This document shows, one piece after another, positions 28,234-36,963 of a DNA stretch of 64,000 nt. Each line of letters begins with the position of its first letter. Within the stretch, counting starts at the first letter, position 1. This DNA is from Alteriqipengyuania halimionae. Lineage in GTDB: Bacteria > Pseudomonadota > Alphaproteobacteria > Sphingomonadales > Sphingomonadaceae. Under the pieces are notes generated by a model. It ran no database searches, had not been told where the DNA came from, and saw only the letters and a program-made list of their open reading frames with translations. Where the stretch lies: contig NZ_WTYR01000001.1 of the NCBI RefSeq assembly GCF_009827575.1, positions 1 through 64,000 of the forward strand, written 5' to 3'. A program made the translations under genes and the position numbers.

Positions 28234-28301
28234 GATGTATCCTCTCGTTCGATTCCGTTGGCGCGTGTTTGGAAGCCATGAGCGTTCGGCGCAAGTGTCG
28301 A

Positions 28302-28319
28302 TTTAAACGGGCGGTTAAA
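28302..28319. promoter_or_regulatory. Palindromic operator candidate, copy A
   Basis: TTTAAACGGGCGGTTAAA, an interrupted inverted repeat (TTTAA...TTAAA). It lies about 70 bases upstream of the acyl-CoA dehydrogenase at 28233 and matches 16 of 18 bases of copy B at 29954-29971. Form and placement fit a TetR-family repressor site. Confidence 0.6.
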
Positions 28320-28337
28320 AGAGCGGCGGATTGATCT

Positions 28338-29867
28338 TCAGGGGCCGACGCTCCGATGGTCGGGATCGGCCCGTACAAATGAATCGAGCGCAGACAGGCG
28401 AGCTTCGTGCGCCGATCGGTCGATTGGGAAGCGATGCAGCCAGAAGGCCGCGATAAGCGCCATCGCCAACGCCCCGCCTCCATAGAGCAGGATCATCGAA
28501 TCGAGTGTGGCCTGCGGAATCGTGCCGGGCTCGGCGTCGGTCGAAAGCCCCGAAAGCGAGATGATTTGCCCGGTGATCAGGATGCCGCCGCCGGTGGCGC
28601 ATTTTTGGATGAACCAGTTACCTGCATAGAACGATCCTTCCGCGCGGCGGCCCGTGCGTTCCTGGAACGCCTCGACGATTTCCGCGACCATCGAATTGGC
28701 GCTGATCATCGCGATGATGCCCATCGTGTTGGCGCATAGCAGGAACCCAAAGAACAACAGCGTCGAGGCGAGGCCGCCCGGTTCGGGCCACAGCCGCACG
28801 AGGTACAGGGCAAAGGGAATAAGCATGATCCCCGCCGAGCATATGACCGCGATTGCTGCGCTTCTGGGCTTGCCGAAGCGGCGATGCATCGGGCTCACGA
28901 GGAAGAACATCAGCACGACGCTGAAGAACAGGATCGCGGGGTAGGCGGTCAGGGCTGGTCTGCCGAATTCCCACACGAACAGGTTGAGGTAGTTCGCGAT
29001 CGAGAAGGTCATGCCTTGTGCGACGTAGGCCGCCATCGCGCCGACGCTCCAGATCAGGAAAGCGCGTTCGGAAAACGCTTCGACGATCTCGCCGAACATG
29101 TTGCGCGCCGTGAATGGCGGCGGTTTGACCGCGGGCAGTCGCGCCACTTCGCGGTGCTGGCCTGCCGCGCTGCCCATCACCGCTAGCGCCATCAGCAATG
29201 CGCCTGCGATTCCGTAGGCTGCATAGCCATCTGGCCGCAGCAGGCCGTCGGCGCCGGGCATGAACACCGTGTAGGCGAGCACCATCATCAGAAGGCCGCC
29301 GAGCCATCCGAACAGAAAGCGCCAGCGAAACAGCGTGGTGCGTTCGTCGTAATCGCCGGTCAGTTCGGGCACCAGCGCGAGTTGCGGGACTTCGCAGCAC
29401 GACAGTAGCAGGCGGACCGATACCGCCATGCCGACGAGGCCCCAGAAGCTTGGCGCTCCTCCGCCCGGCGGGGTCCACAGCAGCGTCCAGGCGATCGCCA
29501 ATGGGATCGGCGCGACATAGAGCCACGGGAGGCGCCGGCCCCAACGCGTATAGGTGCGGTCCGAAAGGTTGCCGATGATCGGATCGCAAAACGCATCGAC
29601 GAGCAACGCAATCAGCAGCGCGTAGCTGACCGTCGATGCCTCCATCCCCAGCACCTGATTGTAGAAGATCAGCAGGAAGAAGCTGAATCCGCCATCCTTG
29701 ATCCCGAACGCGATCGCGCCCGAACCGTGCGCGAGCTTCAGCCACAAGGCCAGCTTGCGCGGCGTGGGCGCGCCGCTTTCATGCGTGAAAGGTGCAGGGT
29801 CTGCGATGTGGCGCCATCCTCTCCAACGGTGCGGGCTGGACCGTAGGCGATCCCCGTCGCGCGTCAA
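28338..29867 (-). CDS. MFS transporter, GPH (glycoside-pentoside-hexuronide) type
   Basis: About 500 residues, twelve transmembrane segments. The entry LKLAHGSGAIAFGIKDGGFS and the loop GNLSDRTYTRWGRRLPWLYV are typical of GPH cation symporters. The start is uncertain: the longest frame opens with TTG at 29867, has no ribosome site, and carries an N-terminus richer in Arg than expected, so translation may begin later. It faces away from the second acyl-CoA dehydrogenase operon and lies next to operator copy B, suggesting uptake of the substrate of this catabolic island. Confidence 0.88.
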   Translation of the reverse strand: MTRDGDRLRSSPHRWRGWRHIADPAPFTHESGAPTPRKLALWLKLAHGSGAIAFGIKDGGFSFFLLIFYNQVLGMEASTVSYALLIALLVDAFCDPIIGNLSDRTYTRWGRRLPWLYVAPIPLAIAWTLLWTPPGGGAPSFWGLVGMAVSVRLLLSCCEVPQLALVPELTGDYDERTTLFRWRFLFGWLGGLLMMVLAYTVFMPGADGLLRPDGYAAYGIAGALLMALAVMGSAAGQHREVARLPAVKPPPFTARNMFGEIVEAFSERAFLIWSVGAMAAYVAQGMTFSIANYLNLFVWEFGRPALTAYPAILFFSVVLMFFLVSPMHRRFGKPRSAAIAVICSAGIMLIPFALYLVRLWPEPGGLASTLLFFGFLLCANTMGIIAMISANSMVAEIVEAFQERTGRRAEGSFYAGNWFIQKCATGGGILITGQIISLSGLSTDAEPGTIPQATLDSMILLYGGGALAMALIAAFWLHRFPIDRSAHEARLSALDSFVRADPDHRSVGP

Positions 29868-29953
29868 TCGTCGCCGCGCCGCGGACGCGGCACGGGAAGC
29901 CGCATTCCCGAAGAAAGCGGAAATTCACGGCTTGCGAGACTCGCCGCGATGCT

Positions 29954-29971
29954 CTTAAACGCGCGGTTAAA
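29954..29971. promoter_or_regulatory. Palindromic operator candidate, copy B
   Basis: CTTAAACGCGCGGTTAAA in the divergent spacer between the MFS gene and the acyl-CoA dehydrogenase at 30006, ending 34 bases before that start codon. Near-identical to copy A, so both operons probably answer to one regulator. Confidence 0.6.
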
Positions 29972-30005
29972 TGCCGCGCCCCCGCGGCGAGTGAGAGGAG
30001 TGAAC

Positions 30006-31187
30006 ATGGCCCAGGACCTGGACGCCTTCCGCGCCGAAACGCGTGAATGGCTCGAAGCGAGTTGCCCCGAAGAAATGCGTCAGCCGGTGGACGGCGAGGG
30101 CGACGTATATTGGGGCGGCCGCAACGCCGAATTCAAGAACGAGGCGCAGAAAGCCTGGTTCGAAGCCTGTCGCGAAAAGGGCTACACAGTGCCGGACTGG
30201 CCGAAGGAATATGGCGGCGCGGGCCTGTCTCCCGCCGAAGCAAAGGTGCTTCGCCAGGAAATGGCGCGGATCAATGCCCGCCCGCCGCTCTCGAGCTTCG
30301 GCATCTGGATGCTCGGCCCGGCGCTGCTGCATTTCGGCACCGAAGGCCAGAAGCAGCATTTCCTCAACGAGATCGCGCGCGGCGAAATCCGCTGGTGCCA
30401 GGGCTATTCGGAGCCGGGTAGCGGGTCCGATCTCGTCTCGATGCAGACCTTTGGCGAGGACAAGGGCGATCACTGGATCGTCAACGGCCAGAAGATCTGG
30501 ACCTCCTACGCCGACGAGGCCGACTGGATCTTCTGCCTCGTCCGCACCGACAAGAACGACAAGTATCGCGGCATCACCTTCATGCTTTTCGACATGACCA
30601 ATGACGGTGTGTCGACCAAGCCGATCAAGTTGATCAGCGGCAACAGCCCGTTCTGCGAAACCTTCATGGACGACGTGAAGGTGCCGAAAAGCTACGGCGA
30701 GGGCATTCCCGCCTATGTCGGCGAGATCAATCGCGGCTGGGATGTGGCCAAGTATCTGCTCGGCCATGAGCGCGAAATGATTTCCGGCGCCGGCAACAAG
30801 GAACGTTCCGGCTCGCTCGGACCCAAGCTGGCCCGCAACGGAATCGACAATCCGGTGCTGCGCGCGGCGCTTGCCGAATACGATATCGATGCGCTCGCCT
30901 TCGGCTGCATGGGCGAGAAATTTCTCGACGAGCTCAAGGTCGGCAAGGGACATCCCGCGCAACCGAACATGATGAAATACGCCGGGACCGAGCTGAACAA
31001 GCAGCGTCACGAATTGATGATGTCGGCCGGCGGCAGCCGCGCGCTCGAATGGGAGAGCGAGGAAACCAGTGGCGGAACTCCCGCACGTTCCTGGCTGCGG
31101 ACCAAGGCCAACTCGATCGAAGGCGGCACCAGCGAAGTGATGCTGAACGTGATCGCCAAACGCATTCTCGAACTCCCCGGCGCCTGA
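30006..31187 (+). CDS. Acyl-CoA dehydrogenase
   Basis: 393 residues. N-terminal helical domain (MAQDLDAFRAETREWLEASC), flavin domain with WCQGYSEPGSGSDLVSMQTF and VNGQKIWTSYADEADW, and a C-terminal helical bundle with SIEGGTSEVMLNVIAKRILE. ATG 30006 follows GAGAGGAG by six bases. First gene of the plus-strand operon, followed after 15 bases by a second, different acyl-CoA dehydrogenase, an arrangement seen for heteromeric FadE pairs acting on polycyclic or branched substrates. Heteromer formation here is inference. Confidence 0.95.
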   Translation: MAQDLDAFRAETREWLEASCPEEMRQPVDGEGDVYWGGRNAEFKNEAQKAWFEACREKGYTVPDWPKEYGGAGLSPAEAKVLRQEMARINARPPLSSFGIWMLGPALLHFGTEGQKQHFLNEIARGEIRWCQGYSEPGSGSDLVSMQTFGEDKGDHWIVNGQKIWTSYADEADWIFCLVRTDKNDKYRGITFMLFDMTNDGVSTKPIKLISGNSPFCETFMDDVKVPKSYGEGIPAYVGEINRGWDVAKYLLGHEREMISGAGNKERSGSLGPKLARNGIDNPVLRAALAEYDIDALAFGCMGEKFLDELKVGKGHPAQPNMMKYAGTELNKQRHELMMSAGGSRALEWESEETSGGTPARSWLRTKANSIEGGTSEVMLNVIAKRILELPGA

Positions 31188-31202
31188 GGAAGAACCAGAA
31201 CA

Positions 31203-32342
31203 ATGCCTCTTTATCTAGACGAAGATCAGCAGATGCTTGCCGATACGGCGAGCGAATTCATGGCCGAACAGGGCGGAATCGAAAAGCAGCTTCGCCATTG
31301 GCGGGACAAGGGTTGCAAGGACGGTTTCGGCCACGGCCTGTGGGAACAGTTCGCCGAAATGGGCTTCACCGGCATGATGGTCGATGAAGATCATGGTGGG
31401 CTCGGCATGGGTCATGCCGAAGCCGGCATCGTGCTCGAACAAATCGGCCGCAACCTCACCCCGTCGCCCTTCCTCACCAGTTCGGTGATGGCGGCTTCGG
31501 CACTGGACGCCGCGTCGGACGACCTCAAGGGGCGCTGGCTGCCTGGCCTCGTGGAAGGCAAGAGCGTGTTCGCGGTCGCCGTGGACGAGGGGCCCAAGCA
31601 CAATCCGCAGTCGATCAAGACCCGCGCAGAGAAATCGGGCAACGGGTTCAAGCTGACCGGCGCGAAAACGTTCGTCGTGCAGGGCGCGAGTGCCGACATG
31701 CTGGTGGTGGCCGCACGCACCTCGGGCGGCGATGCCGATGACGATGGCATCACTTTGTTCGCCGTACCCAGGGATGCGGCGAACATGACGCAGGACCCGG
31801 TTCGCCTGGTCGACAGCTCGATGGCGAGCCACATCACTTTCGACGGTGTCGAACTTGATGGCGATGCCGTGATCGGTGACGTCGATGGCGGACGTGCGGT
31901 CCTCAACAAAATGCTCTCCGCGGGCCGCGCGGGCGCGGCATCCGAAGGCGTCGGCGTGGCCGGCGGGGCGTTCGACATGACCACCGAATACCTCAAGCAG
32001 CGCAAGCAGTTCGGCAAGCTCATCGGCGAATTCCAGGCGCTCCAGCATCGCGCCGCCCATGTCTACTCGGAACTCGAGATTGCACGAGCCACCGCGATCA
32101 AGGCGGCCCAGATGCTCGACGAGGATGCCGAGAAGGCAGACCTCATCGTGTCGGTCGCCAAGGCCAAGGTCGGCAAGGTTGCGCGCCTCGCCGTGCAGGA
32201 GGGCGTGCAGATGCACGGTGGCATCGGAATGACCGACGAATACGATATCGGCCTGTTCATGAAACGCGACCGTGCGCTGCACGAATTTCTCGGCGATCAT
32301 TATTTCCACGCCGATCGCGTGGCGCGCTTGAGCGGATATTGA
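31203..32342 (+). CDS. Acyl-CoA dehydrogenase, second of a tandem pair
   Basis: 379 residues. MPLYLDEDQQMLADTASEFM at the N-terminus, a shorter middle domain, and the C-terminal motifs GKLIGEFQALQHRAAHVYSE and GVQMHGGIGMTDEYDIGLFM. The flavin domain is less conserved than in the preceding gene (no SEPGSGSD-like motif), as in the non-canonical subunit of heteromeric acyl-CoA dehydrogenases. Starts 15 bases after its partner behind GAGGAAG. Confidence 0.93.
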   Translation: MPLYLDEDQQMLADTASEFMAEQGGIEKQLRHWRDKGCKDGFGHGLWEQFAEMGFTGMMVDEDHGGLGMGHAEAGIVLEQIGRNLTPSPFLTSSVMAASALDAASDDLKGRWLPGLVEGKSVFAVAVDEGPKHNPQSIKTRAEKSGNGFKLTGAKTFVVQGASADMLVVAARTSGGDADDDGITLFAVPRDAANMTQDPVRLVDSSMASHITFDGVELDGDAVIGDVDGGRAVLNKMLSAGRAGAASEGVGVAGGAFDMTTEYLKQRKQFGKLIGEFQALQHRAAHVYSELEIARATAIKAAQMLDEDAEKADLIVSVAKAKVGKVARLAVQEGVQMHGGIGMTDEYDIGLFMKRDRALHEFLGDHYFHADRVARLSGY

Positions 32343-32350
32343 TTAAGTCT

Positions 32351-32480
32351 CCCCTCCCGCATGCGGGAGGGGGCGGGGGTGGGCATGGACAAGTGCGTCC
32401 GTGCCATGGGCCCACCCCGCTGCGACTAGGACTTGCGGGGCAAGCCCAAGTCTCGCTGCCCCTCCCGCAAGCGGGAGGGG
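32351..32480. repeat. Pair of REP-like palindromes
   Basis: CCCCTCCCGCATGCGGGAGGGG at 32351-32372 and the same palindrome with an AA centre at 32459-32480, flanking an inverted segment (GGGTGGGCATGG ... CCATGGGCCCACCC). A degenerate third copy lies at 26913-26936. Extragenic palindromes of this kind are common in sphingomonad genomes and could form transcript-stabilising hairpins between the acyl-CoA dehydrogenase and SDR cistrons. Confidence 0.85.
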
Positions 32481-32493
32481 AGCAGGAGCAATT

Positions 32494-33303
32494 ATGATGG
32501 ATTTCAGCAAACTCTTCAGCCTCGAAGGACGCATCGCGCTCGTCACCGGCGGTAGCCGCGGGATCGGCAAGATGATCGTCGAAGGCCTGCTCGCCGCGGG
32601 TGCGGAGAAGGTCTACATCGTGGCTCGCAAAAAGGAGCAGGTCGACGCGACCAGCGCCGAACTGGGCGACAAGGTGATCGGCCTGGTCGGCGACCTCAGC
32701 CAGATGGACGGCATCCAGGCGCTGGCCGACGAGCTTTCTTCGCGCGAGGATCGGCTCGACCTGCTGGTCAACAATGCCGGTGCCGCATGGGGTGAACCGT
32801 TCGAGGATTTCAGCGAGGCGGGCTGGGCCAAGACCATGGACCTCAACCTGAAGACGCCGTTCTTCCTCACCCAGAAACTGCTCCCGCTGCTCAAGGCGGC
32901 GGCGAGCGCCGAACGTCCGGCAAAGGTGCTGATGATCGCGAGCATCGACGGGATGAAATCCAACCCCTGGCCAACCTATCCCTACCAGGCGTCGAAGGCG
33001 GGCCTCATCCATCTTACGCGGCGGATGGCGGCCGAGCTGATCCAGCACGGCATCGTCGTCAACGGCATCGGGCCGGGCGCTTTCCCCAGCGACATGAACC
33101 GGGCCGCGCGCGACAATGCCGATAAGGTGGAGCGCGGGATCCCGTCGCACCGCGTCGGCGTGACCGAGGATATGGCTGGCGGCGCGATTTATCTGCTCAG
33201 CCGCGCAGGCGATTACGTGGTCGGCACCACGATCCCGATTGATGGCGGCGTGGTCAATGCCAATATCGGGGCGGGCAATTTCGTCGATCCGTCGGGAGAG
33301 TAA
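32494..33303 (+). CDS. Short-chain dehydrogenase/reductase
   Basis: 269 residues. Nucleotide-binding TGGSRGIG near the N-terminus, NNAG (in LLVNNAGAAWG), and the catalytic YxxxK in YPYQASKAG. The C-terminal IPIDGGVVNANIG is typical. NADP preference is suggested by the basic residues after strand 2 (VARKKEQ). It probably acts on a hydroxyacyl or keto intermediate in the same catabolic operon. ATG 32494 (or 32497) follows CAGGAG. Confidence 0.93.
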   Translation: MMDFSKLFSLEGRIALVTGGSRGIGKMIVEGLLAAGAEKVYIVARKKEQVDATSAELGDKVIGLVGDLSQMDGIQALADELSSREDRLDLLVNNAGAAWGEPFEDFSEAGWAKTMDLNLKTPFFLTQKLLPLLKAAASAERPAKVLMIASIDGMKSNPWPTYPYQASKAGLIHLTRRMAAELIQHGIVVNGIGPGAFPSDMNRAARDNADKVERGIPSHRVGVTEDMAGGAIYLLSRAGDYVVGTTIPIDGGVVNANIGAGNFVDPSGE

Positions 33304-33307
33304 ACCG

Positions 33308-34198
33308 ATGGCCAGCGAGCTTCGCACCGTCGCCGAAGGGCTCTATTTCGGGGAAGGCCCGCGCTGGCATGACGGGCGGCTGTGGTTCTCCGATTTCTAC
33401 GCCCATCGCGTGTGTTCGGTGAGTGAAGCGGGCGGAGATATCCGTGTCGAACTCGAATTCGACGACCAGCCCTCCGGCCTCGGCTGGATGCCCGACGGGT
33501 CGCTGCTGGTGGTCTCTATGGTGCGGCAGCAGGTCTGGCGGCGCTGGCCCGACGGCAGGCTCGAACGACATGCCGATCTGTCCGATATCGCCGGGTTCTG
33601 GTGCAACGACATGGTCGTGGACGGCGAGGGCCGGGCCTATGTTGGCAATTTCGGCTTCGACCTCGATGCGGTGCTGCTCGACAAAGGCCCCGACTGGGTG
33701 CGCGAGAATGGCGAGACCACGTCGCTCGCACTGATCCAGCCCGACGGTACCGTTTCGCTGGCGGCAGGCGAAGAGAAGCTCTTCTTCCCCAACGGCCCGG
33801 TGATTACGCCCGACGGCAAGACCTTTATCGTCGGAGAGACACTGGCGGGCAAACTGACCGCGTTCGATATCGAAGCTGACGGCCATCTTTCCAACCGCCG
33901 CGAATGGGCCAGCACCGATCCGCGCCTTCCCGACGGCATCTGCCTAGACGCTGAAGGCGCAATCTGGATCGCGAACCCTCTTGCGCCAGAATGCGTGCGC
34001 TATGCGCAAGGCGGCGAGGTGCTCGAGGTTGTCGAGACCGGCGAGCTCAATTGCTATGCCTGCATGCTTGGCGGCGCGGACGGGAAAACCCTGTTCATGG
34101 TCGTCGCGCCGACATCGCATCGCGATTTCGCCAGCGCCGAAAGAAAAGGTAAGATCATCGCCTGCAAAGTGGATGTCGCAAGGGCCGGGAGGCCGTAA
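33308..34198 (+). CDS. SMP-30/gluconolactonase-family protein
   Basis: 296 residues. Six-bladed propeller of the SMP-30/LRE family: EGLYFGEGPRWHDGRLWFSD holds the metal-binding Glu, VVDGEGRAYVGNFGFD the middle Asn, and DPRLPDGICLDAEGAIW the Asp. Hydrolyses lactones in relatives. Starts four bases after the SDR stop. As the last gene of the operon it may open a lactone produced in the pathway. Confidence 0.92.
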   Translation: MASELRTVAEGLYFGEGPRWHDGRLWFSDFYAHRVCSVSEAGGDIRVELEFDDQPSGLGWMPDGSLLVVSMVRQQVWRRWPDGRLERHADLSDIAGFWCNDMVVDGEGRAYVGNFGFDLDAVLLDKGPDWVRENGETTSLALIQPDGTVSLAAGEEKLFFPNGPVITPDGKTFIVGETLAGKLTAFDIEADGHLSNRREWASTDPRLPDGICLDAEGAIWIANPLAPECVRYAQGGEVLEVVETGELNCYACMLGGADGKTLFMVVAPTSHRDFASAERKGKIIACKVDVARAGRP

Positions 34199-34220
34199 AG
34201 CCCAACCGTCGCGCCCGGTT

Positions 34221-34883
34221 TCAGGAGCTCTGCGGCTCTCCGTCGGGCGACATCAATCCACGCACGAAGCCAATGAGCCCGGTCTGGCGCTGGCGCTTCA
34301 TGCGTTCGGCATCGAGAATCTCGCGGACCTTGGTGTAGCATTCCTCGACATCGTCGTTGATCACGACGTAATCATAGCCGTCCCAGTGGCTGATCTCGGC
34401 CCGGGCGCGATCCATCCGTCCGGATATCACTTCCTCGCTGTCGGTTCCGCGACCGCGCAGGCGATTGTGCAACTCGCCCAGGCTCGGGGGCAGGATGAAC
34501 ACACGGACCACGTCCTGCTGGTCCTTCTGATAGAGCTGCTGGGTGCCCTGCCAATCGATATCGAAGAGGAAATCTTTCCCTTCCTTCAGCGCGTTCCGGA
34601 TCTTGCCCTTCGGCGTACCGTAACGATGGTCGAAAACGTGCGCCCACTCGTAGAAGTCGTCTTCTTCGATCATCTGGTCGAATTCGGCATCGGTGACGAA
34701 GTGGTAGTCCTTCCCGTTGACTTCGCCGGGACGCATCGGACGGGTGGTGACCGAGACGGACATGCCGATATGCCCGTCGCGATCGAGCAGCATACGCGCG
34801 ATCGTCGTCTTGCCCGCGCCCGAGGGCGAGGAAAGGATGAACATCAGTCCGCGGCGCTGCAATGTGGTATCGTGGGAAGCCAT
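34221..34883 (-). CDS. gmk: Guanylate kinase
   Basis: 220 residues. ATP-dependent phosphorylation of GMP. P-loop SSPSGAGKTT near the N-terminus, GMP-binding TTRPMRPGEVNGKDYHFV and the DIDWQGTQQL segment. ATG 34883 chosen; the upstream in-frame ATG at 34925 lacks a ribosome site. The C-terminus carries a short basic extension (ERMKRQRQTGLIGFVRG). Confidence 0.97.
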   Translation of the reverse strand: MASHDTTLQRRGLMFILSSPSGAGKTTIARMLLDRDGHIGMSVSVTTRPMRPGEVNGKDYHFVTDAEFDQMIEEDDFYEWAHVFDHRYGTPKGKIRNALKEGKDFLFDIDWQGTQQLYQKDQQDVVRVFILPPSLGELHNRLRGRGTDSEEVISGRMDRARAEISHWDGYDYVVINDDVEECYTKVREILDAERMKRQRQTGLIGFVRGLMSPDGEPQSS

Positions 34884-34934
34884 GGCCGCACTTGCACCGG
34901 AGCGCGGGCGCAAATCAACCCCCATGGCCGATGG

Positions 34935-35363
34935 TCAGTCCTTGGATTGTTCGGTCAATTGCCGGTCGCCTTCGCGGCGCGATTGTCGCTTGCTGCGCGA
35001 ACGATCGAAAATCGTCTTTCCGATGACCGCGCTACCCACGAGGATCGCACCGGGGATCGAGCGGGTTGCAAACTTGGTCGCGCCGAAGGCGAGTAGGGTC
35101 TGCACCATGCTGCGGTTTTCGATGATCTGCTTGGCGTGTTGTCCGCCATAGCGGCGCCGTAGGAGTCCCTTTTCGAGCGAGGTGCGGGTCAGTCGCCCGG
35201 CTGCGCGCAGGATCAGGTCCTGAACGATCAGATTGGTCGCCGGATTGGTGCTGGGTCCCCAGACGTCATTGTCGTCCTCGCCGTTGAGCTTGCGGCCGGC
35301 CTTGGCGACCTTCTTGCCAGCGATATCGCTCGCGACTTTCTTCTGCTTATTGACTTTCGCCAT
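34935..35363 (-). CDS. Conserved hypothetical protein
   Basis: 142 residues, basic. Lys-rich N-terminus (AKVNKQKKVASDIAGKKVAK), a central amphipathic region, and one hydrophobic helix (SIPGAILVGSAVIGKTIFD) followed by a basic tail. Similar proteins occur next to sspB or gmk in related bacteria, but I know no function. It may be a small inner-membrane protein with a cytoplasmic nucleic-acid-like tail. Confidence 0.7.
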   Translation of the reverse strand: MAKVNKQKKVASDIAGKKVAKAGRKLNGEDDNDVWGPSTNPATNLIVQDLILRAAGRLTRTSLEKGLLRRRYGGQHAKQIIENRSMVQTLLAFGATKFATRSIPGAILVGSAVIGKTIFDRSRSKRQSRREGDRQLTEQSKD

Positions 35364-35391
35364 GTCGTGCCCCGTTTACATGGGCTCGAAA

Positions 35392-35904
35392 CTAATTGCG
35401 GCGACCGAAATCCACCGTGACGACGTTCGAGCCTTCGTCCTTCTCAACGGTGGGGCCGTCGCCCTGTTCCGCAGCGGCACCGGCTTCGTCGTTTTCGGCG
35501 TCATCATGCTCGGGAGCGAAATCTTCTTCGCCCACGGCCTGGAACTGAAGCCCGAAATCGACCGCCGGATCGACGAAGGCTGTGATCGCGGCGAAGGGGA
35601 TCGACAGGGTCGAACCGATGCCGTTGAAGCTCAGCCCGACGGAGAAGCCGCTATCGGTGACGCGCAGATCCCAGAACTTGTGCTGGAGCACGATCGTCAT
35701 CTCGTCGGGGAAGCGGGCCTTGAGGTCGGCCGGAATGTCGACCCCCGGAGCGGCTGTCTTGAACGTGATGTAGAAATGGTGCTCGCCAGGCAGCGTGCCG
35801 CCGGTCTGTTCGATTTCGCCAAGCACGCGGCCGACGACGGCGCGCAGCGCTTCCTGCACGATCTCGTCATAGGGGATCAGGCTATCGGGCGGGGTCTCGG
35901 TCAT
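35392..35904 (-). CDS. sspB: SspB-family ClpXP adaptor
   Basis: 170 residues. Delivers ssrA-tagged or other substrates to ClpXP. The N-terminal fold is seen in LIPYDEIVQEALRAVVGRVL, HHFYITFKTAAPGVDIPADL and MTIVLQHKFWDLRVTDSGFS; the C-terminal acidic linker ends in the ClpX-binding tail NVVTVDFGRRN. This is the alphaproteobacterial SspB type. ATG 35904; divergent from the HIT gene. Confidence 0.95.
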   Translation of the reverse strand: MTETPPDSLIPYDEIVQEALRAVVGRVLGEIEQTGGTLPGEHHFYITFKTAAPGVDIPADLKARFPDEMTIVLQHKFWDLRVTDSGFSVGLSFNGIGSTLSIPFAAITAFVDPAVDFGLQFQAVGEEDFAPEHDDAENDEAGAAAEQGDGPTVEKDEGSNVVTVDFGRRN

Positions 35905-36020
35905 GCGGTGACGATTGGCGGGGCCGAGTGGTGCGGTCAAGCCGAAAGCGCGATCTTCCCCGGTTGCCTCGCCGGGCGCATGGCGTAAGACCATCGTCGA
36001 GTGCCAGCAGGAGACAGCCG

Positions 36021-36398
36021 ATGCCGATCGACGCCACCCAAGATTACGACGACGACAATGTCTTCGCCAAGATCCTGCGCGGCGAGATCCCGTCGGACAA
36101 GGTCTATGAAGACGAATGGGCATTCGCATTCAACGATATCGCACCGCAGGCACCGACCCATGTGCTGGTGATCCCAAAGGGCCGCTATGTCAGCTGGGAC
36201 GACTTCTCGGCCAAGGCGAGTGCCGAAGAGATCGCCGGGTTCGTCCGCGCCATCGGCAAGGTTGCGCGCGAGGCAGGTCTGGTCGAGCCGGGCTATCGCC
36301 TGCTGGCCAATATCGGCACCGATGGCGGGCAGGAAGTGCCGCATCTGCACGTGCATGTGTTCGCAGGGCGTCCGCTCGGCCGGATGGTGGCCTCCTGA
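36021..36398 (+). CDS. HIT-family hydrolase
   Basis: 125 residues. Histidine triad HLHVHVFAG near the C-terminus and the preceding DGGQEVP. Probably a purine-nucleoside phosphoramidase or dinucleotide hydrolase like HinT. ATG 36021 behind CAGGAGACAG. Normal length for HinT. Confidence 0.96.
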   Translation: MPIDATQDYDDDNVFAKILRGEIPSDKVYEDEWAFAFNDIAPQAPTHVLVIPKGRYVSWDDFSAKASAEEIAGFVRAIGKVAREAGLVEPGYRLLANIGTDGGQEVPHLHVHVFAGRPLGRMVAS

Positions 36399-36507
36399 AG
36401 GAGCGTCTCCGCAACGGCGCCATCGCTCCTTTCGTCGAGCGCTGGATTCTGTTCGTCGCAAGCCGTGGTTCCCCGTTCAGGAAAGCCCGTCTAAGGCGCG
36501 CAGAACG

Positions 36508-36963
36508 ATGACCAACGCTCCTACACCTCCGTCCGGCGTCTTCGAGGGTACGCTGCACCTGTTCCCGGTGCGCGCCTATTTCGAGGATACCGATCTTTCC
36601 GGGGTGGTCTATCACGCCAATTACCTGCGCTGGTTCGAGCGCGCTCGGTCCGATATCCTGCGCCTGCTCGGGATCGATCAGCGCGCCGCCAACGAAGCGG
36701 GCGAGGGCGCCTATGCCGTCGCCGACATGCAGCTGCGCTATCTGCGCCCGGCCAAGCTCGACGATGCGGTGACGATCAAGACCCGCTGCACCGAGTTGAA
36801 AGCGGCGAGTTGCCGGATGCACCAGGAGGCCTGGCGCGACGATACGATGCTGGCCGATGCCGATCTGCGGGTGGGCTTCGTGGCTCCCGACGGAAGACCT
36901 CGCCGCCAACCCGAAGCCTGGCGTGAGGCGTTCAAGACCATTCTCGACGAAAGCGATCAATGA
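36508..36963 (+). CDS. ybgC: Tol-Pal-associated acyl-CoA thioesterase YbgC
   Basis: 151 residues. Hotdog-fold thioesterase. The catalytic segment YFEDTDLSGVVYHANYLRWF contains the conserved Asp. First gene of the tol-pal operon as in most proteobacteria. ATG 36508 lacks a strong ribosome site; translation may be coupled to upstream readthrough. The stop overlaps the tolQ start (ATGA). Confidence 0.95.
   Translation: MTNAPTPPSGVFEGTLHLFPVRAYFEDTDLSGVVYHANYLRWFERARSDILRLLGIDQRAANEAGEGAYAVADMQLRYLRPAKLDDAVTIKTRCTELKAASCRMHQEAWRDDTMLADADLRVGFVAPDGRPRRQPEAWREAFKTILDESDQ

Noticed and set aside
26767-28281. 504-codon plus-strand frame
   Set aside because: Antisense to the acyl-CoA dehydrogenase; translation is rich in His and Arg, as in shadow frames.
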